DNA of 63,022 bases from Planctomycetota bacterium (GCA_020848735.1 JADLHO010000211.1:1-63022); one strand, 5' to 3'. Counted from the stretch's first letter, positions 11,540 to 21,011 are shown. Numbers and translations: made by a program. The notes: a model not told the origin generated them from the sequence alone.

Positions 11540-13041
11540 CGGGTGGGGCCCTCGACGACTTCGTGGCCGCGCAGGAAGACCTGCCGGAGCGTCGCGACGG
11601 GATCGAGCGGATCGGCGTCGAAGACGAGGAGATCGGCGCGCCTGCCGGCTGCGATCGAGCCGGTCGTCGCATCGATGCCGAGCATCTTCGCGGGCACGGC
11701 GGTGACCGCGCGCAGCGCGACGTCGGCCGGCAGCCCGCAGCGGACGAGCTCCATCAGCGAGCTGCGCAGGTTGCGCGCGTTCGCCGCGTCGTCGGGCAGC
11801 ACGAAGCCGAGCGTGATGCCCGCGTCGTGCAGGCGCTTGGGCACGTTCACCAGGCTGCGCGAGAACGGCAGCTCGGCGAGCCGCGGGGACATCAGCACCG
11901 CGGCGTCGAGCTTCTTGAGCTCGGCGATGCACTCGTCGAGGCGGCCGCGGCGTGCGTCCTGGCTGTCCGCGACGAGCACCATCGGGAAGCGCAGATCGCC
12001 GACGGCCTCGAGCCAATGCTGCAGTTCCATCGCCGAACCGAGGCGGACGAAGGCCTTGCGCTTGCCGTCGACGAGGTCCGCGAGGACCTCGACGTTCGGG
12101 TCCTTCTTGGCCTCGGGTCGCGGTTGCGCTGCCTGGCCGGCGGGCTTCGCCTCCGCGGCGGGCGCCTCCTTCGGCGCTTCGGGCTTCGGAGGCTCGGGCC
12201 TGGGGGGTTCCGGCTTCGGCGGCTCGGGCTTCGGCGGCTCCTGGGGCTTGGGCTCCTCGGGCTTCGGCGCATCCGGCTTCGGCGCCGGCGTCGCCTGGGC
12301 CGCGGGCGGAGTGGCCTCGCTCGGCTTCGCATCGCCGGCCGGGGCACGCGGCGCCTTGCGCGCTTCGAGGGCCTGCTTCGCCTTGTCGAATTCGTCCTTC
12401 ACCAGCTTCTTGCCGGGCGTGTTCGTCGCGGGCGCGATCACGAGGTAACCCTCGGCGTCGGCGACCAGCGAGGAGTGCGTCGTGCCATCGGGTTCGAGCC
12501 GCGCGGCGAGGCCGGGGAAGCCGGGCGCCAAGGGGCGCACGCTGAGGCTCGTGATGCCGGTCTCGAGCAGATCGCGGAACACGTCCTGTCGCTCGTACAG
12601 GCCCTCGGCGACGCGCGATGCCGCGCGGTTGCCACCGCCCTGCGCCGGGCCCGCCTCGGGGCGCGCGCCGCGGCCGCGACCCCCGCGTCGTCCGCCGTCC
12701 GGCACCGGGCCGGGTGCGGGCCGCGGAGTGCCGGCCAGTCCCGCACCCGACCAGGCGTGCACGAAGCCCGGCATGACGGTGCCGCCCTTGACGTCGATGA
12801 CGCGCGCGCCGAGCGGCGGTCGCACGTCCGCGCCGACGGCCTCGATCTTGCCCTCGCGGATCAGCACGGTGCCGAGCGGGATCGTGCCCGCCTCGGTCAT
12901 CGTGAGGATGCGCGCGTTGACCAGGGCCGTCGGTCGCTGGTCCCGCTGATCCTGTGCGGGGAGGGCCAGCGCCGAAGCGAGCAGCGCGAATGCGGTTGCC
13001 GTGAGCGAAGCCGGGCTTCGCGAGCCGATGGGTGAGTGCAT
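11536..13041 (-). CDS. Secreted degenerate amidohydrolase with Pro/Lys/Glu-rich insert, operon gene 7
   Basis: The protein is 501 aa with a signal peptide cleaved near ALPAQ. A strong Shine-Dalgarno (GAGGAGGGA) lies just upstream of the ATG at 13041, where the gap to the previous gene is 12 bases rather than an overlap; this is the only junction in the operon with its own obvious ribosome site. The fold markers are 'TVLIREGKIEAVGADV' and the C-terminal 'GSIAAGRRADLLVFDADPL'. The expected HxH is V-H-A-W97-S-G99, so both histidines are gone. Residues 231-310 are a low-complexity stretch of PKPEPP-type repeats between two barrel halves. Residues 103-140 are Gly/Arg/Pro-rich. It is probably a pseudoenzyme or a partner subunit rather than a hydrolase. 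Confidence 0.85.
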   Translation of the reverse strand: MHSPIGSRSPASLTATAFALLASALALPAQDQRDQRPTALVNARILTMTEAGTIPLGTVLIREGKIEAVGADVRPPLGARVIDVKGGTVMPGFVHAWSGAGLAGTPRPAPGPVPDGGRRGGRGRGARPEAGPAQGGGNRAASRVAEGLYERQDVFRDLLETGITSLSVRPLAPGFPGLAARLEPDGTTHSSLVADAEGYLVIAPATNTPGKKLVKDEFDKAKQALEARKAPRAPAGDAKPSEATPPAAQATPAPKPDAPKPEEPKPQEPPKPEPPKPEPPRPEPPKPEAPKEAPAAEAKPAGQAAQPRPEAKKDPNVEVLADLVDGKRKAFVRLGSAMELQHWLEAVGDLRFPMVLVADSQDARRGRLDECIAELKKLDAAVLMSPRLAELPFSRSLVNVPKRLHDAGITLGFVLPDDAANARNLRSSLMELVRCGLPADVALRAVTAVPAKMLGIDATTGSIAAGRRADLLVFDADPLDPVATLRQVFLRGHEVVEGPTR

Positions 13042-13053
13042 CAGGGTCCCTCC

Positions 13054-14448
13054 TCAGTAGCGCGGATGCCGCGGGTCGCGGCGATAGGCCTGGTTGCCGT
13101 TCACCACGGTCAACTCGACGTGGTTGCGCGGGTCGATCGGATCGCCCGACCAGAAGACGAGGTCGGCGTCCTTGCCGACCTCCAGCGAGCCGACCCGGTC
13201 GTCGGCGCCGATGAAGCGCGCGGGGTTGATGGTCAGCGCGAGCAGGCCGACGTCGTCGGGCAGGCCGAGGCGCACGGCCATCGCCGCCTGGACCGAGAGC
13301 TCCTGCTGGGGCACGACGGGCGAGTCGGTGTTCACGCCGATGCCGTCGCGACCGAGCCCGCGTTGGGTGGCGCGGAAGCCGTGGAGGCCACCGTGGTACC
13401 AACCGGCGAGGACGCCCTGGAAGGCGCTCTCCGCACCGCTGCCCCCGCCCATGCCGGCGCCGCGATCGAAGTGGTACTGGCGCGGTCCGCCGGCGATGGG
13501 CACGCCGCTGTCCGCGACGAACTCGGAGAGCCGATAGGCGTCGAAGGTGCCGTGCACGATGACGGTCCAGAGCCCCATCTCGTGGCGGAGCTGGCGGACC
13601 GTCTGCAGCACGACCTGATAGATCTGCGTGTGCACGCAGACCGGGTACTCGTGGCGGAAGAGCCCGCGCAGGTACTCGAGACCCGCGTTGAACTCGGGCT
13701 TGTCACCCTTGCCCGCCTTCCAGGCCTCCCACGCGAGGTGGTACTCGCGGCCGCGCTCGAGTGTCGCGCGCAGACCCGCGTTCATTCCCATGTGGGTGAG
13801 GCCGAGATCGCCGCTCGGGCGCTCGGGGTTGCCGGCCTGCGCGATCTTGAGGCAGCCGGGGAAGCGCACGAGCGCCTCCTCGGGCGAGCGGCCCCAGGTC
13901 TTCGTCAGGGTGCCGAAGCCGCCCATGTTCGAGCCCGAGCCGGGGATGTAGTTCACCGTCGTGACGCCACCCGCGAGCGCCAGATCGATCTGCTCGTGCT
14001 TCATCGTCACGAGGTCGAGCGTGCGGAACTCGGGGTTGGTCTGGTGGACGGTGTCGTTGAGGTCGAAGCCCTCGGCCGCGATGTGGCAGTGCAGATCGAC
14101 GAAGCCCGGGACGCACCAGCGATCGCCGAGGTCGACGACCTCGAAGCCCTCGGGGATCGCGACCTCCGCCGCGCGGCCGATCGCGAGGATCTTGCCGTTG
14201 CGCGTCAGCACGACGCCGTCCTCGATCGGCGCCGCGGTGACCGGCAGCACGCGGCGGGCCTTGAACGCGTAGGCCGGACTCGGCACCGAGGCCGGTCCCA
14301 GCTTCGAGACCTCGTACTCCTTGGGCCGCTGGCCGTAGTAGATCTGCATCGAGGGCTTCTGCTGGGCGGCGGCCGATCCCAGCGTCAGCGCCGCGGCGCA
14401 GAGTGCGCCGCCGATCCGTGGGAACGTGCGGGTGCGGAACGCTGTCAT
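13054..14448 (-). CDS. Secreted metal-dependent amidohydrolase, operon gene 6 (active-site residues intact)
   Basis: The protein is 464 aa with a signal peptide ending near SAAAQ. The ATG at 14448 overlaps the previous stop (ATGA). Unlike its seven neighbours, this protein keeps a full set of candidate metal ligands: H120 and H122 in 'VDLHCH', K201 in 'CLKIAQAGN', H273 in 'CVHTQ', H299 in 'VIVHGTFDA', and D375 in 'GVNTDSPVV'. The barrel also has 'AGGVTTVNYIPGSGSNMGG' and ends with 'GSLEVGKDADLVFWSGDPID'. It belongs to the imidazolonepropionase-like amidohydrolases (COG1228 type). Substrate is unknown; periplasmic location is inferred from the signal peptide. It is the probable catalytic member of the cluster. 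Confidence 0.9.
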   Translation of the reverse strand: MTAFRTRTFPRIGGALCAAALTLGSAAAQQKPSMQIYYGQRPKEYEVSKLGPASVPSPAYAFKARRVLPVTAAPIEDGVVLTRNGKILAIGRAAEVAIPEGFEVVDLGDRWCVPGFVDLHCHIAAEGFDLNDTVHQTNPEFRTLDLVTMKHEQIDLALAGGVTTVNYIPGSGSNMGGFGTLTKTWGRSPEEALVRFPGCLKIAQAGNPERPSGDLGLTHMGMNAGLRATLERGREYHLAWEAWKAGKGDKPEFNAGLEYLRGLFRHEYPVCVHTQIYQVVLQTVRQLRHEMGLWTVIVHGTFDAYRLSEFVADSGVPIAGGPRQYHFDRGAGMGGGSGAESAFQGVLAGWYHGGLHGFRATQRGLGRDGIGVNTDSPVVPQQELSVQAAMAVRLGLPDDVGLLALTINPARFIGADDRVGSLEVGKDADLVFWSGDPIDPRNHVELTVVNGNQAYRRDPRHPRY

Positions 14449-17276
14449 CGCGGGTCCTTCGCAGTGCGGGAGACGGCGCCGTCGCGTGCATCGCGCACGA
14501 CGCGCCCATTGCAGATCACGAGCAACACGCGGCTCGTCGGTTCGAACGGGTTGCCGGAGAAGACCACGAGGTCGGCGTCCTTGCCGCGCTCGAGGCTGCC
14601 GATGCGCGCGTCGATGCCGAAGGCCCGTGCGGGCTCGAGCGTGAGCGCGCGCAGCGCCGTCTCGGGGTCGAGACCCCAACGGATCGCGTGCATCGCGTGC
14701 GCGGGGAGCCAGCGCGTGCCGTCGTGATCGCCGGTCGCGAACGCCACGCCGACGCCGGCGTCCGCGAGCATCGCGGGAAGGTTGGTGACCTCGCCGCCCT
14801 CGCGTTCGACGAGACCGGGGCCGAGCATCACGGTGGGGGGCTGCGCGCCGAGGATCGCGGGCGTGTCGACCGCGTCGTCGGCGTCGCGCAGCACGAGTCG
14901 CACCTTGCGCTCGTTCATCAGCTTGACGACCGCCGCGATCGCGGGCGCACGGCGCGCGCGGACGACGGCCGTCGCGCGGCGCTCGACGAGCTCGCGCAGC
15001 GGTTCGAGGGCCTCCTCGAGCTTCGGCTTGCGCGGGGCGCCGTCGTTCGGCGCGTACGCCACCGCCGACGTCGCCGCGGCCTCGCCGGGCTTGCCCGTGC
15101 GCGTCCCGGTGACGTCGATCTCGTTGCCCATCGCCGTGACCTTGCCCGTGAGCTTGTCGGCCTCGAGCTTCGCGACGAGTTCGCTGCTCCCGCCCATGAT
15201 GCGCATGGTCAGGCGCAGTTCACCGTTCTCGAAGCGGCCGTTCTCGATGCTCTGTGCAGGCAGTTCGCGGTCGCGGATCGTCACCGTGCCGGAGCCCGTG
15301 ACCGCCGCGCCCTCGAGCTTCAACTGGAGCACGAGCTTCAGCGCGATGCCCATCTGCGGCACGGTCATCTCGCAGGTCCAGGTGCCGCTGACCGGATCGT
15401 CGGCGGGCTTCGCGGCGCCGTCGGCAGGGGCCTCCTTCGGGGCCTGCCCCTTGCCGGCCTTCCAGTCGGCCAATGCCTTCTCGTAGGCCTGCCAGGCCTC
15501 GAGGTACTTCTGCCCCTTGTCGAGCTCCGCGGCGAGGCGCTGGATGGAGTCCGGCGTGACATCGTCGAACACGAACTGCTGGCCCGCGATCGGATCGATG
15601 ACCATCGAGGCCGCGTCCGCCGCGCCGGTCTTGATCGCGGCGATGCGACCCGCGACGAGCCCGGAGTCGTAGCCGGAGACGAGCAAGGTGGTGATGCCGG
15701 CGTCGAGCGCGTGGCCGAAGGCCGGGTCGTCGCAACGCACGGCCTGCACGATGCGCTGCGCGGGCGTGCCCTCGGGGACGCCGGTGCCGTCGCCCGCGAG
15801 ACCGAGGCGCGACTCCGCGTCGACGAAGCCGGGGGTCATCACGCCACCGGCGGCGCGCAGATCGATCACGCGCGCTCCGAAGGGGATGGCCAGGTCCTCG
15901 CCGACGGCCTTGATGCGACCATCGCTGACGAGCACGACGCCGTCGCGCAGGGTCGTGCCGTTGCCGGTGAGCACCCGTGCGCAGCGGATGGCGAGCACGT
16001 CCTTCTTCACCTCGCGGCGATAGACGCGCACGCCGTCGATCCAGGTCTCCTCGACCATCGTGCCCACGGCGAGCGGGTCGCCGCCGAGCACGAGGAAGTC
16101 GGCGTCGCGGCCCGGCTCGAGCGAACCGACGCGGTCCGCGACGTCGAGCAGATCGGCCGCCGTGCTCGTGATCGCCTCGAGCGCCGCCCGCGGCGACATG
16201 CCGTGGCGCACCGCGAGTCCGGCGACGAGGAGGAAGTCGTCGAACTCGGAGCCGGCGGGGACGAGCGCGACGGGAATGCCCGCGCGTTCGGCGATGCCCG
16301 GGTTCTCGGGTCGGGCGACCGGCGCGCGATCGCGACGGTTCTCGCCCCCCTGATTGCTCTCGCCGAGGCGCACGGGGAGGCGCAGGACGAGGCGCGCACC
16401 GCGGTCGTGGATCGCCTGGACGACGTCCTCGATCTCGGCCGGGTCCTCGATCACGACGCGCTGCCCGAGCGCTTCGCCGAGCGCGAGCGCGCGCTGCACG
16501 TCGGCCGCGCTGCGGGCCGCGACGCGCAGCGGCAGGTCGCCGCGCGCGGCGGCGACCAAGGCGCGCGGGTCGTAGCGCATGTCGGCGCTGCCTTCGCCGA
16601 CGGGGCCCGCGTCCCGGGTCGCGGCGGCGAAGAGGTTGCGCAGCGTCGCGAGCTGGGAGATGCGCGCGCTCGGATACTGCCGTCGCGCGGGTTCGAGCGG
16701 TTCCTCGGCCGTCGGGAAGACCGTGGGTTCGAACACGAAGGGTGCCTGCGTGCTCGCCGCGCCGACGTTGATCCGCAGGCATGCGGACTCGCGGAGGACG
16801 CGTTCGACGACGTCGTCACCGCCGAGCTTCACGACGGAGCCCTGGCCCGAGACGAGCCGGTTGCGACCCGGCGCGAGGTACACCGTCGTCACGCCCGCCG
16901 CGAGCGCGCGCTGCCACGCCGCTTCGAAGTCGAAGCCGTCGAGCGCGACGAAGTCGGGGGTGACGTTGTGCTCGGCGTCGGCGTGTCGCGAGAGCTCGCT
17001 GTCGGCCGCGACGATGCCGGGCATCACGATGCGATCGCTCGCATCGACGACCGGCAGGTCCTTCGGCGCGGGGCCGTTCGGCAGGACCTCGGCGATCTCG
17101 CCGTTGCGCACCACCAGCCAGGCGCCGGGCAGGGGCGCCCCGCGGCCGGTGAAGAGCGTGCCGCAGTGGACCGCGAAGCTGCGCGCGGGCTGATCCTGCG
17201 CCACGAGTCCGAGACCCGGAACGACGAGCGCCGCGGCGAGGCCCGCGTACGCGAGCCGGATGGAGCTGGCCTTCAC
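14445..17276 (-). CDS. Secreted double-module degenerate amidohydrolase with beta-barrel-like insert, operon gene 5
   Basis: The protein is 943 aa. It starts at GTG 17276, which overlaps the previous stop (GTGA), and has a signal peptide (AALVVPGLGLVAQ). It contains two amidohydrolase-like modules: about 35-420, ending 'GSLEPGRDADFLVLGGDPL' (385-403), and about 430-943, ending 'GSLERGKDADLVVFSGNPF'. The HxH sites read D92-S-E94 in the first and E488-S-R490 in the second, so both lack the histidines. Between the halves of module 2, residues about 628-727 form an inserted domain of alternating short strands starting 'GTWTCEMTVPQ', with repeated 'G..VTG.G' and 'LTGKVT' turns, like a small lipocalin-type barrel. 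The insert is preceded by a charged helix rich in Trp, Glu and Lys (585-610). Two catalytically dead modules in one chain suggest a scaffold or binding role. Confidence 0.85.
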   Translation of the reverse strand: MKASSIRLAYAGLAAALVVPGLGLVAQDQPARSFAVHCGTLFTGRGAPLPGAWLVVRNGEIAEVLPNGPAPKDLPVVDASDRIVMPGIVAADSELSRHADAEHNVTPDFVALDGFDFEAAWQRALAAGVTTVYLAPGRNRLVSGQGSVVKLGGDDVVERVLRESACLRINVGAASTQAPFVFEPTVFPTAEEPLEPARRQYPSARISQLATLRNLFAAATRDAGPVGEGSADMRYDPRALVAAARGDLPLRVAARSAADVQRALALGEALGQRVVIEDPAEIEDVVQAIHDRGARLVLRLPVRLGESNQGGENRRDRAPVARPENPGIAERAGIPVALVPAGSEFDDFLLVAGLAVRHGMSPRAALEAITSTAADLLDVADRVGSLEPGRDADFLVLGGDPLAVGTMVEETWIDGVRVYRREVKKDVLAIRCARVLTGNGTTLRDGVVLVSDGRIKAVGEDLAIPFGARVIDLRAAGGVMTPGFVDAESRLGLAGDGTGVPEGTPAQRIVQAVRCDDPAFGHALDAGITTLLVSGYDSGLVAGRIAAIKTGAADAASMVIDPIAGQQFVFDDVTPDSIQRLAAELDKGQKYLEAWQAYEKALADWKAGKGQAPKEAPADGAAKPADDPVSGTWTCEMTVPQMGIALKLVLQLKLEGAAVTGSGTVTIRDRELPAQSIENGRFENGELRLTMRIMGGSSELVAKLEADKLTGKVTAMGNEIDVTGTRTGKPGEAAATSAVAYAPNDGAPRKPKLEEALEPLRELVERRATAVVRARRAPAIAAVVKLMNERKVRLVLRDADDAVDTPAILGAQPPTVMLGPGLVEREGGEVTNLPAMLADAGVGVAFATGDHDGTRWLPAHAMHAIRWGLDPETALRALTLEPARAFGIDARIGSLERGKDADLVVFSGNPFEPTSRVLLVICNGRVVRDARDGAVSRTAKDPR

Positions 17277-18607
17277 TTCGCCGCCTCGCTCTCGCCGAAG
17301 AGCAGCTTGAGTCGCTGGTCCTTGCTCCGCTCGTAGACGACCTCGCCGTCGATCAGCAGCGTGTCGACCCAGCTCGTCGCCTGCAGCGGATCACCGGTCA
17401 GCACCTGCAGGTTCGCGGCGCGTCCGGCGGCGATCGAGCCGAGCTCCGATTCGAGGCCGAGGATCCGAGCGGGGACGCTCGTCAGCGCGCGCAGCGCGGT
17501 CTCGCGATCGACGCCGTGACGCACGAGGGTCGCGAGCTGCCACCACGGGAAGCGCTCCGAACTGCGCGACTCGTCGCCGAGCGAGATCGCGAACTCCACG
17601 CCCGCGTCGGCGAAGGCCTTCGCCGGCGAGACGAGGCGCTCGTCGCCCGTCTCGGGATCGGTCTCGCGGAACTCGAGCGCGTTCTCGTCGAGGACGACGG
17701 GATAGCCGAGTGCCTTCACCTGCGCGGCGGCCTTGTAGCAACGCGGCCCCAGCACGAGCACGAGCTTCAGCGCGTAGGTCTCCTTCAGGCGAGCGACCTC
17801 CGCGAGCTCGGCGCTGCCCGGCACGTAGAGCCAACCGGTGAGCTTGCCCTCGATGAGGTCGACGAGCGGCTTCTTGGTCTCGTCGGGCTCCTCCTTGAAC
17901 TCCTCGTCCTTGATCGCGCCGGCGTCCTTCGCCTTCTGCCACTCCTCGCGCTTGCGATCGAGGTCCTTCTTGAGCGTGGCGGCATCCTCGAGCACGCGGC
18001 GCATCTCGCGGATCTGCGCGATGACGTTGCCCTGGCCGGCGGCGAAGGAGAGCTTGAGGCCGCTGCGCTCGCGCAGCGTCATCTCCTCGACCGTCCGACC
18101 GACGTAGCGCGCGATCAGGCCGCGGCCTGCGACGAGCGTCTGGTTGCCCGGCATCACGTTCGCGACGCCGACGCCGTTGCGACGGCCTTCCTCGATCGCG
18201 AGCGACGACGGATCGAGGCCGTCCGCGACCGTGAGGAAGGGCACGTTCTGCATCCGCTCGTTGTTGCCGCCGCCGAGACCCGCCGTGCTGTGCGCGAGCA
18301 CCCAGGCGGGCAGCACGACCTTGTCGCGCGCGTCGATCACCTTCGCGTTCCACGGCACTTCGAGGTCCGTGCCGACGGCTTCGATGCGGCCGTCCTTCAC
18401 GAGGATGACGGCGTTCTCGAGCACGCCGCCCGAGATCGTCCAGGCCTTGCCGGCGCGGATCGCCACGAGGTCCTGCGCCGAGGCCGGCTGGCCGATCGCG
18501 ACGCACAGGGCGGCCTGGAGGAAGGCCGCGGAGAGGATGGAGAACGGCTTCATCGCGGAGACGCGGGTCCTTGGGATTCGCGGATCGGAAAGGGCGTGCT
18601 TCGTCAT
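17273..18607 (-). CDS. Secreted degenerate amidohydrolase, operon gene 4
   Basis: The protein is 444 aa from the ATG at 18607, which overlaps the preceding stop (ATGA). An alternative start at 18553 places the signal peptide (MKPFSILSAAF and on, ending PASAQ) at the very N-terminus and may be the true one. Scaffold markers are 'AVILVKDGRIEAVGTDLEVP' and 'GSIAAGRAANLQVLTGDPL'. The HxH position reads V-L-A-H106-S-T108, so one histidine survives and the second is lost; the other expected histidines are not seen. A strongly charged region (about 220-265, many K/E/D) precedes 'LIEGKLTGWLYV', the point where the barrel resumes in relatives. It is not expected to bind the usual binuclear metal centre. 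Confidence 0.85.
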   Translation of the reverse strand: MTKHALSDPRIPRTRVSAMKPFSILSAAFLQAALCVAIGQPASAQDLVAIRAGKAWTISGGVLENAVILVKDGRIEAVGTDLEVPWNAKVIDARDKVVLPAWVLAHSTAGLGGGNNERMQNVPFLTVADGLDPSSLAIEEGRRNGVGVANVMPGNQTLVAGRGLIARYVGRTVEEMTLRERSGLKLSFAAGQGNVIAQIREMRRVLEDAATLKKDLDRKREEWQKAKDAGAIKDEEFKEEPDETKKPLVDLIEGKLTGWLYVPGSAELAEVARLKETYALKLVLVLGPRCYKAAAQVKALGYPVVLDENALEFRETDPETGDERLVSPAKAFADAGVEFAISLGDESRSSERFPWWQLATLVRHGVDRETALRALTSVPARILGLESELGSIAAGRAANLQVLTGDPLQATSWVDTLLIDGEVVYERSKDQRLKLLFGESEAAK

Positions 18608-19830
18608 CGGACGACTCGCTCGCCGCCGACCCACACGGAGACGACGGACGACGTGGGATCGAAGGGGTCGCCGCTCCAGAGCACGACGTCGGCGTCGAGC
18701 CCGGGGGCCAACGCGCCGACGCGGTCGTCGACGGCCAAGAGGCGCGCGGCCTCGCTCGTGACCGAGCGCAGCGCGATGTCGCGGTCGAGCCCGAAGCGGA
18801 CGGCGAACATCGCCTCGCGCACGAGCTCGAGTCCACCGCCGTCCGCGCCGCTGCAGATCGCGAAGGGCACGCCGCGCTGGGCGAGCATGCGGGCCGTGGC
18901 CCAGCGCACGTCGGCGCCATCGCCGGCGAAGCTGCGGCTCGGTGACGAGAGCAGCACCGGCACGCTCGCCTCGACGATCGCGTCGAGGGCGCTCCAGGCC
19001 TCGGTCGACTCCTCGAGCACCGTGCGGTAGCCGAACTCGCTCGCGAGTCGGATCGCGGTGCGGATGTCCTGCTCGGCGCGCGCCGTCGTGCGGACGATCA
19101 ACTCGCCGCGCAACGCGCGCAGCAGGATCTCGAGGTCCGCGTCCACCGGCGGGGGCGGGGCATTGGGGATCGTCTTCTGCTCGGCGTAGGCCTTGGCCTG
19201 GTAGAAGGCCTGGCGCGTCTCCCAGATCACGCCCATGCGCGTCGTCGGGCGACGGTAGTACAGGCTCGCCGGCGTGCCGCCGCGCACCGCGCGGTTGCCG
19301 GTCGTGGGCTCGAGCCCCATGGTCAACCGCAGGCCGGAGTCCTCGCGCACGAGCATCCGCTCCACGGTGGCGCCGTGCGTCTTGATGACCGCACCGAGCC
19401 CGCCGATCACGTTCTTGTTGCCGGGATTGACCTGCACGGTCGTGACGCCGGCGCGCAGCGCACGCGCGAGTCCCTTGTCCTTGGGATCGATCGCGTCGAG
19501 CACCGTGAGCGCTGCCGTGATCTCGTCGGACTGTTCGTTCGGATCGCCGGCGATGCCGAGCGTGGTCGAGGCATCGACGAGTCCGGGGGTGAGCACCTTG
19601 CCGCTGCAATCGACGACCGTGGCACCACCCGGGATCTCGAGCGTCGCGTCGCCGACCGCGACGATGCGTCCGCTGGCGAGCGTGACCGTGCCGTTCTCGA
19701 TCACCTGTCCGCGGCCCGTGAGCACGCGGGCCCCGCGGAGCACGGTGATCGAGTCCTGCGCGGCGGGTGCGGCGTGCAGCAGGAGGGCGACGGCGAGCGC
19801 CGCAGGACCGTTGGCGTTCGGACGGATCAT
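18604..19830 (-). CDS. Secreted degenerate amidohydrolase, operon gene 3
   Basis: The protein is 408 aa. The ATG at 19830 overlaps the previous stop (ATGA), and a signal peptide follows. It is the most canonical-looking of the inactive members. It follows active COG1228-type enzymes almost motif by motif, with 'RAGVTTVQVNPGNKNVIGG' and 'GVIWETRQAFYQAKAY', but each place where a metal-binding His is expected is changed. The HxH is S88-T-T90, the barrel strand usually containing HAH reads 'IVRTTARAEQDI', and the usual LEHG reads 'VLEESTE'. The C-terminus is typical ('GALAPGLDADVVLWSGDPFD'). Such ordered loss with fold preservation indicates selection for structure or binding rather than decay. 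Confidence 0.87.
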   Translation of the reverse strand: MIRPNANGPAALAVALLLHAAPAAQDSITVLRGARVLTGRGQVIENGTVTLASGRIVAVGDATLEIPGGATVVDCSGKVLTPGLVDASTTLGIAGDPNEQSDEITAALTVLDAIDPKDKGLARALRAGVTTVQVNPGNKNVIGGLGAVIKTHGATVERMLVREDSGLRLTMGLEPTTGNRAVRGGTPASLYYRRPTTRMGVIWETRQAFYQAKAYAEQKTIPNAPPPPVDADLEILLRALRGELIVRTTARAEQDIRTAIRLASEFGYRTVLEESTEAWSALDAIVEASVPVLLSSPSRSFAGDGADVRWATARMLAQRGVPFAICSGADGGGLELVREAMFAVRFGLDRDIALRSVTSEAARLLAVDDRVGALAPGLDADVVLWSGDPFDPTSSVVSVWVGGERVVR

Positions 19831-21011
19831 CGAATGGACTCCTGATTCGACTCGCTGCGGCTCGAATGGACGCGACGGCCGTCGACCCAGGTCTCGAGCA
19901 GGCGCGAGGTCAGTTCGGTCGGGTCGCCGTCGAAGACGACGAAGTCCGCATCCCGGCCGACACGCAAGGTGCCGAGGCGCTCGCCGAAGCCGGCCTGCTC
20001 GGCGGGGATCCGCGTGATCGCATCGAGGGCGGTGCGGCGGTCGAGGCCGTGCTTGATCGCGAGCGCCGCGGAGCGGCGCAGGGCATTGCCCGTGGTCCCC
20101 GCGAACGAGAAGCGCACGCCGGCCGACGCGAGCTTCGCGGGCGCCTCGAGCAGCGCGACGCGGCTGCCCCAATCGAGCGGACGCAGGGCGATGGTCACCG
20201 AGGAGCCCTTCAGCAGCTCGATGCACTCGTCGGGCTCGACGGCATCGAGGAGCACCGGCGCGAGGCCCAGCTCGCGCGCGAGATCGATCGCGCCGACGAG
20301 CTCGCCGTGGGAGGAGGCGTGGATCGCGACCCGCCGGCTCTGGTCCTTCACCTCGCGCAACACGGCGTACTCCGGTCCGACTCCGAGCAGCGGATCGCTC
20401 GCGTCGGCGAAGGCCTGGCGCACCAGGTCGGCCGCACCCATGCGCGACGTGGGATAGCGCTCGCGCGAGAGCGAGGAGTCGACGAGCGCGAGCTTGAGGT
20501 AGCCGTCGGCCGCGGCGACCCGACCGCGCTCGCCGTCCCACTTCACGAGCGAGGCGATGCCCGCGAAGGTGTTCACGGAAGCCGGGGCGAGCACGAGGCC
20601 CGTCACGCCGCTGCGGGCGCGCCAGGGCAGGACGCGGTCGAAGGGATCGAAGGCGTCGGCCGCGCGCAGCTCCGGGGTGAACGCGTGGATGCTCTCGGCG
20701 AGTTCGCCGCCGAGGTCGAGCTGGTCGTTCAGGGCGACGAAGCCCGGCACCACGATCGCTCCCGCCGGGAGTCGCACGCGGCGGCTCCGACCGAGCATCT
20801 CGGCGCCGATCTCACGACCGACCGCGACCACCTTGCCGTCGCGGATCGCGAGCCGCGCGGCTTCGCCGTCGAGCGCTTCGCCCGCGGCGAGCACGACGCG
20901 CGTCGCCTCGAGGATCGTCGATTCGGAGCTCGGTGCCTCGCTGCGCTGCGCGGTGAGCGGGAGCGCCGTGGCGACGACGGCGCAGGACAGGATTCGGAGC
21001 GGGCTCTTCAC
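19827..21011 (-). CDS. Secreted degenerate amidohydrolase, operon gene 2
   Basis: The protein is 394 aa. The start is GTG 21011, overlapping the previous stop in a GTGA motif; the same frame is open upstream, but that part lies inside gene 1. The signal peptide ends near PLTAQ. Scaffold markers are 'ARLAIRDGKVVAVG' and the C-terminal 'GTLRVGRDADFVVFDGDPTE'. The HxH position reads V-A-L-N95-D-Q97. The middle part has 'VAIHASSHGELVGAIDLAREL', so a HAS-x-x-H pair is present where active relatives have HAH, but the first site and the C-terminal Asp are not recognisable. It is the shortest member, without a low-complexity insert. Confidence 0.85.
   Translation of the reverse strand: MKSPLRILSCAVVATALPLTAQRSEAPSSESTILEATRVVLAAGEALDGEAARLAIRDGKVVAVGREIGAEMLGRSRRVRLPAGAIVVPGFVALNDQLDLGGELAESIHAFTPELRAADAFDPFDRVLPWRARSGVTGLVLAPASVNTFAGIASLVKWDGERGRVAAADGYLKLALVDSSLSRERYPTSRMGAADLVRQAFADASDPLLGVGPEYAVLREVKDQSRRVAIHASSHGELVGAIDLARELGLAPVLLDAVEPDECIELLKGSSVTIALRPLDWGSRVALLEAPAKLASAGVRFSFAGTTGNALRRSAALAIKHGLDRRTALDAITRIPAEQAGFGERLGTLRVGRDADFVVFDGDPTELTSRLLETWVDGRRVHSSRSESNQESIR

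Noticed and set aside
12130..12350. A repeat run (GGCTTCGG-type units) first considered as a CRISPR or DNA repeat element.
   Set aside because: It is the coding sequence of the PKPEPP-type protein repeats in operon gene 7, with no spacers.
14403..17336. A plus-strand frame of 977 codons over the double-module amidohydrolase.
   Set aside because: It is a shadow of the minus-strand gene; no motif was found.
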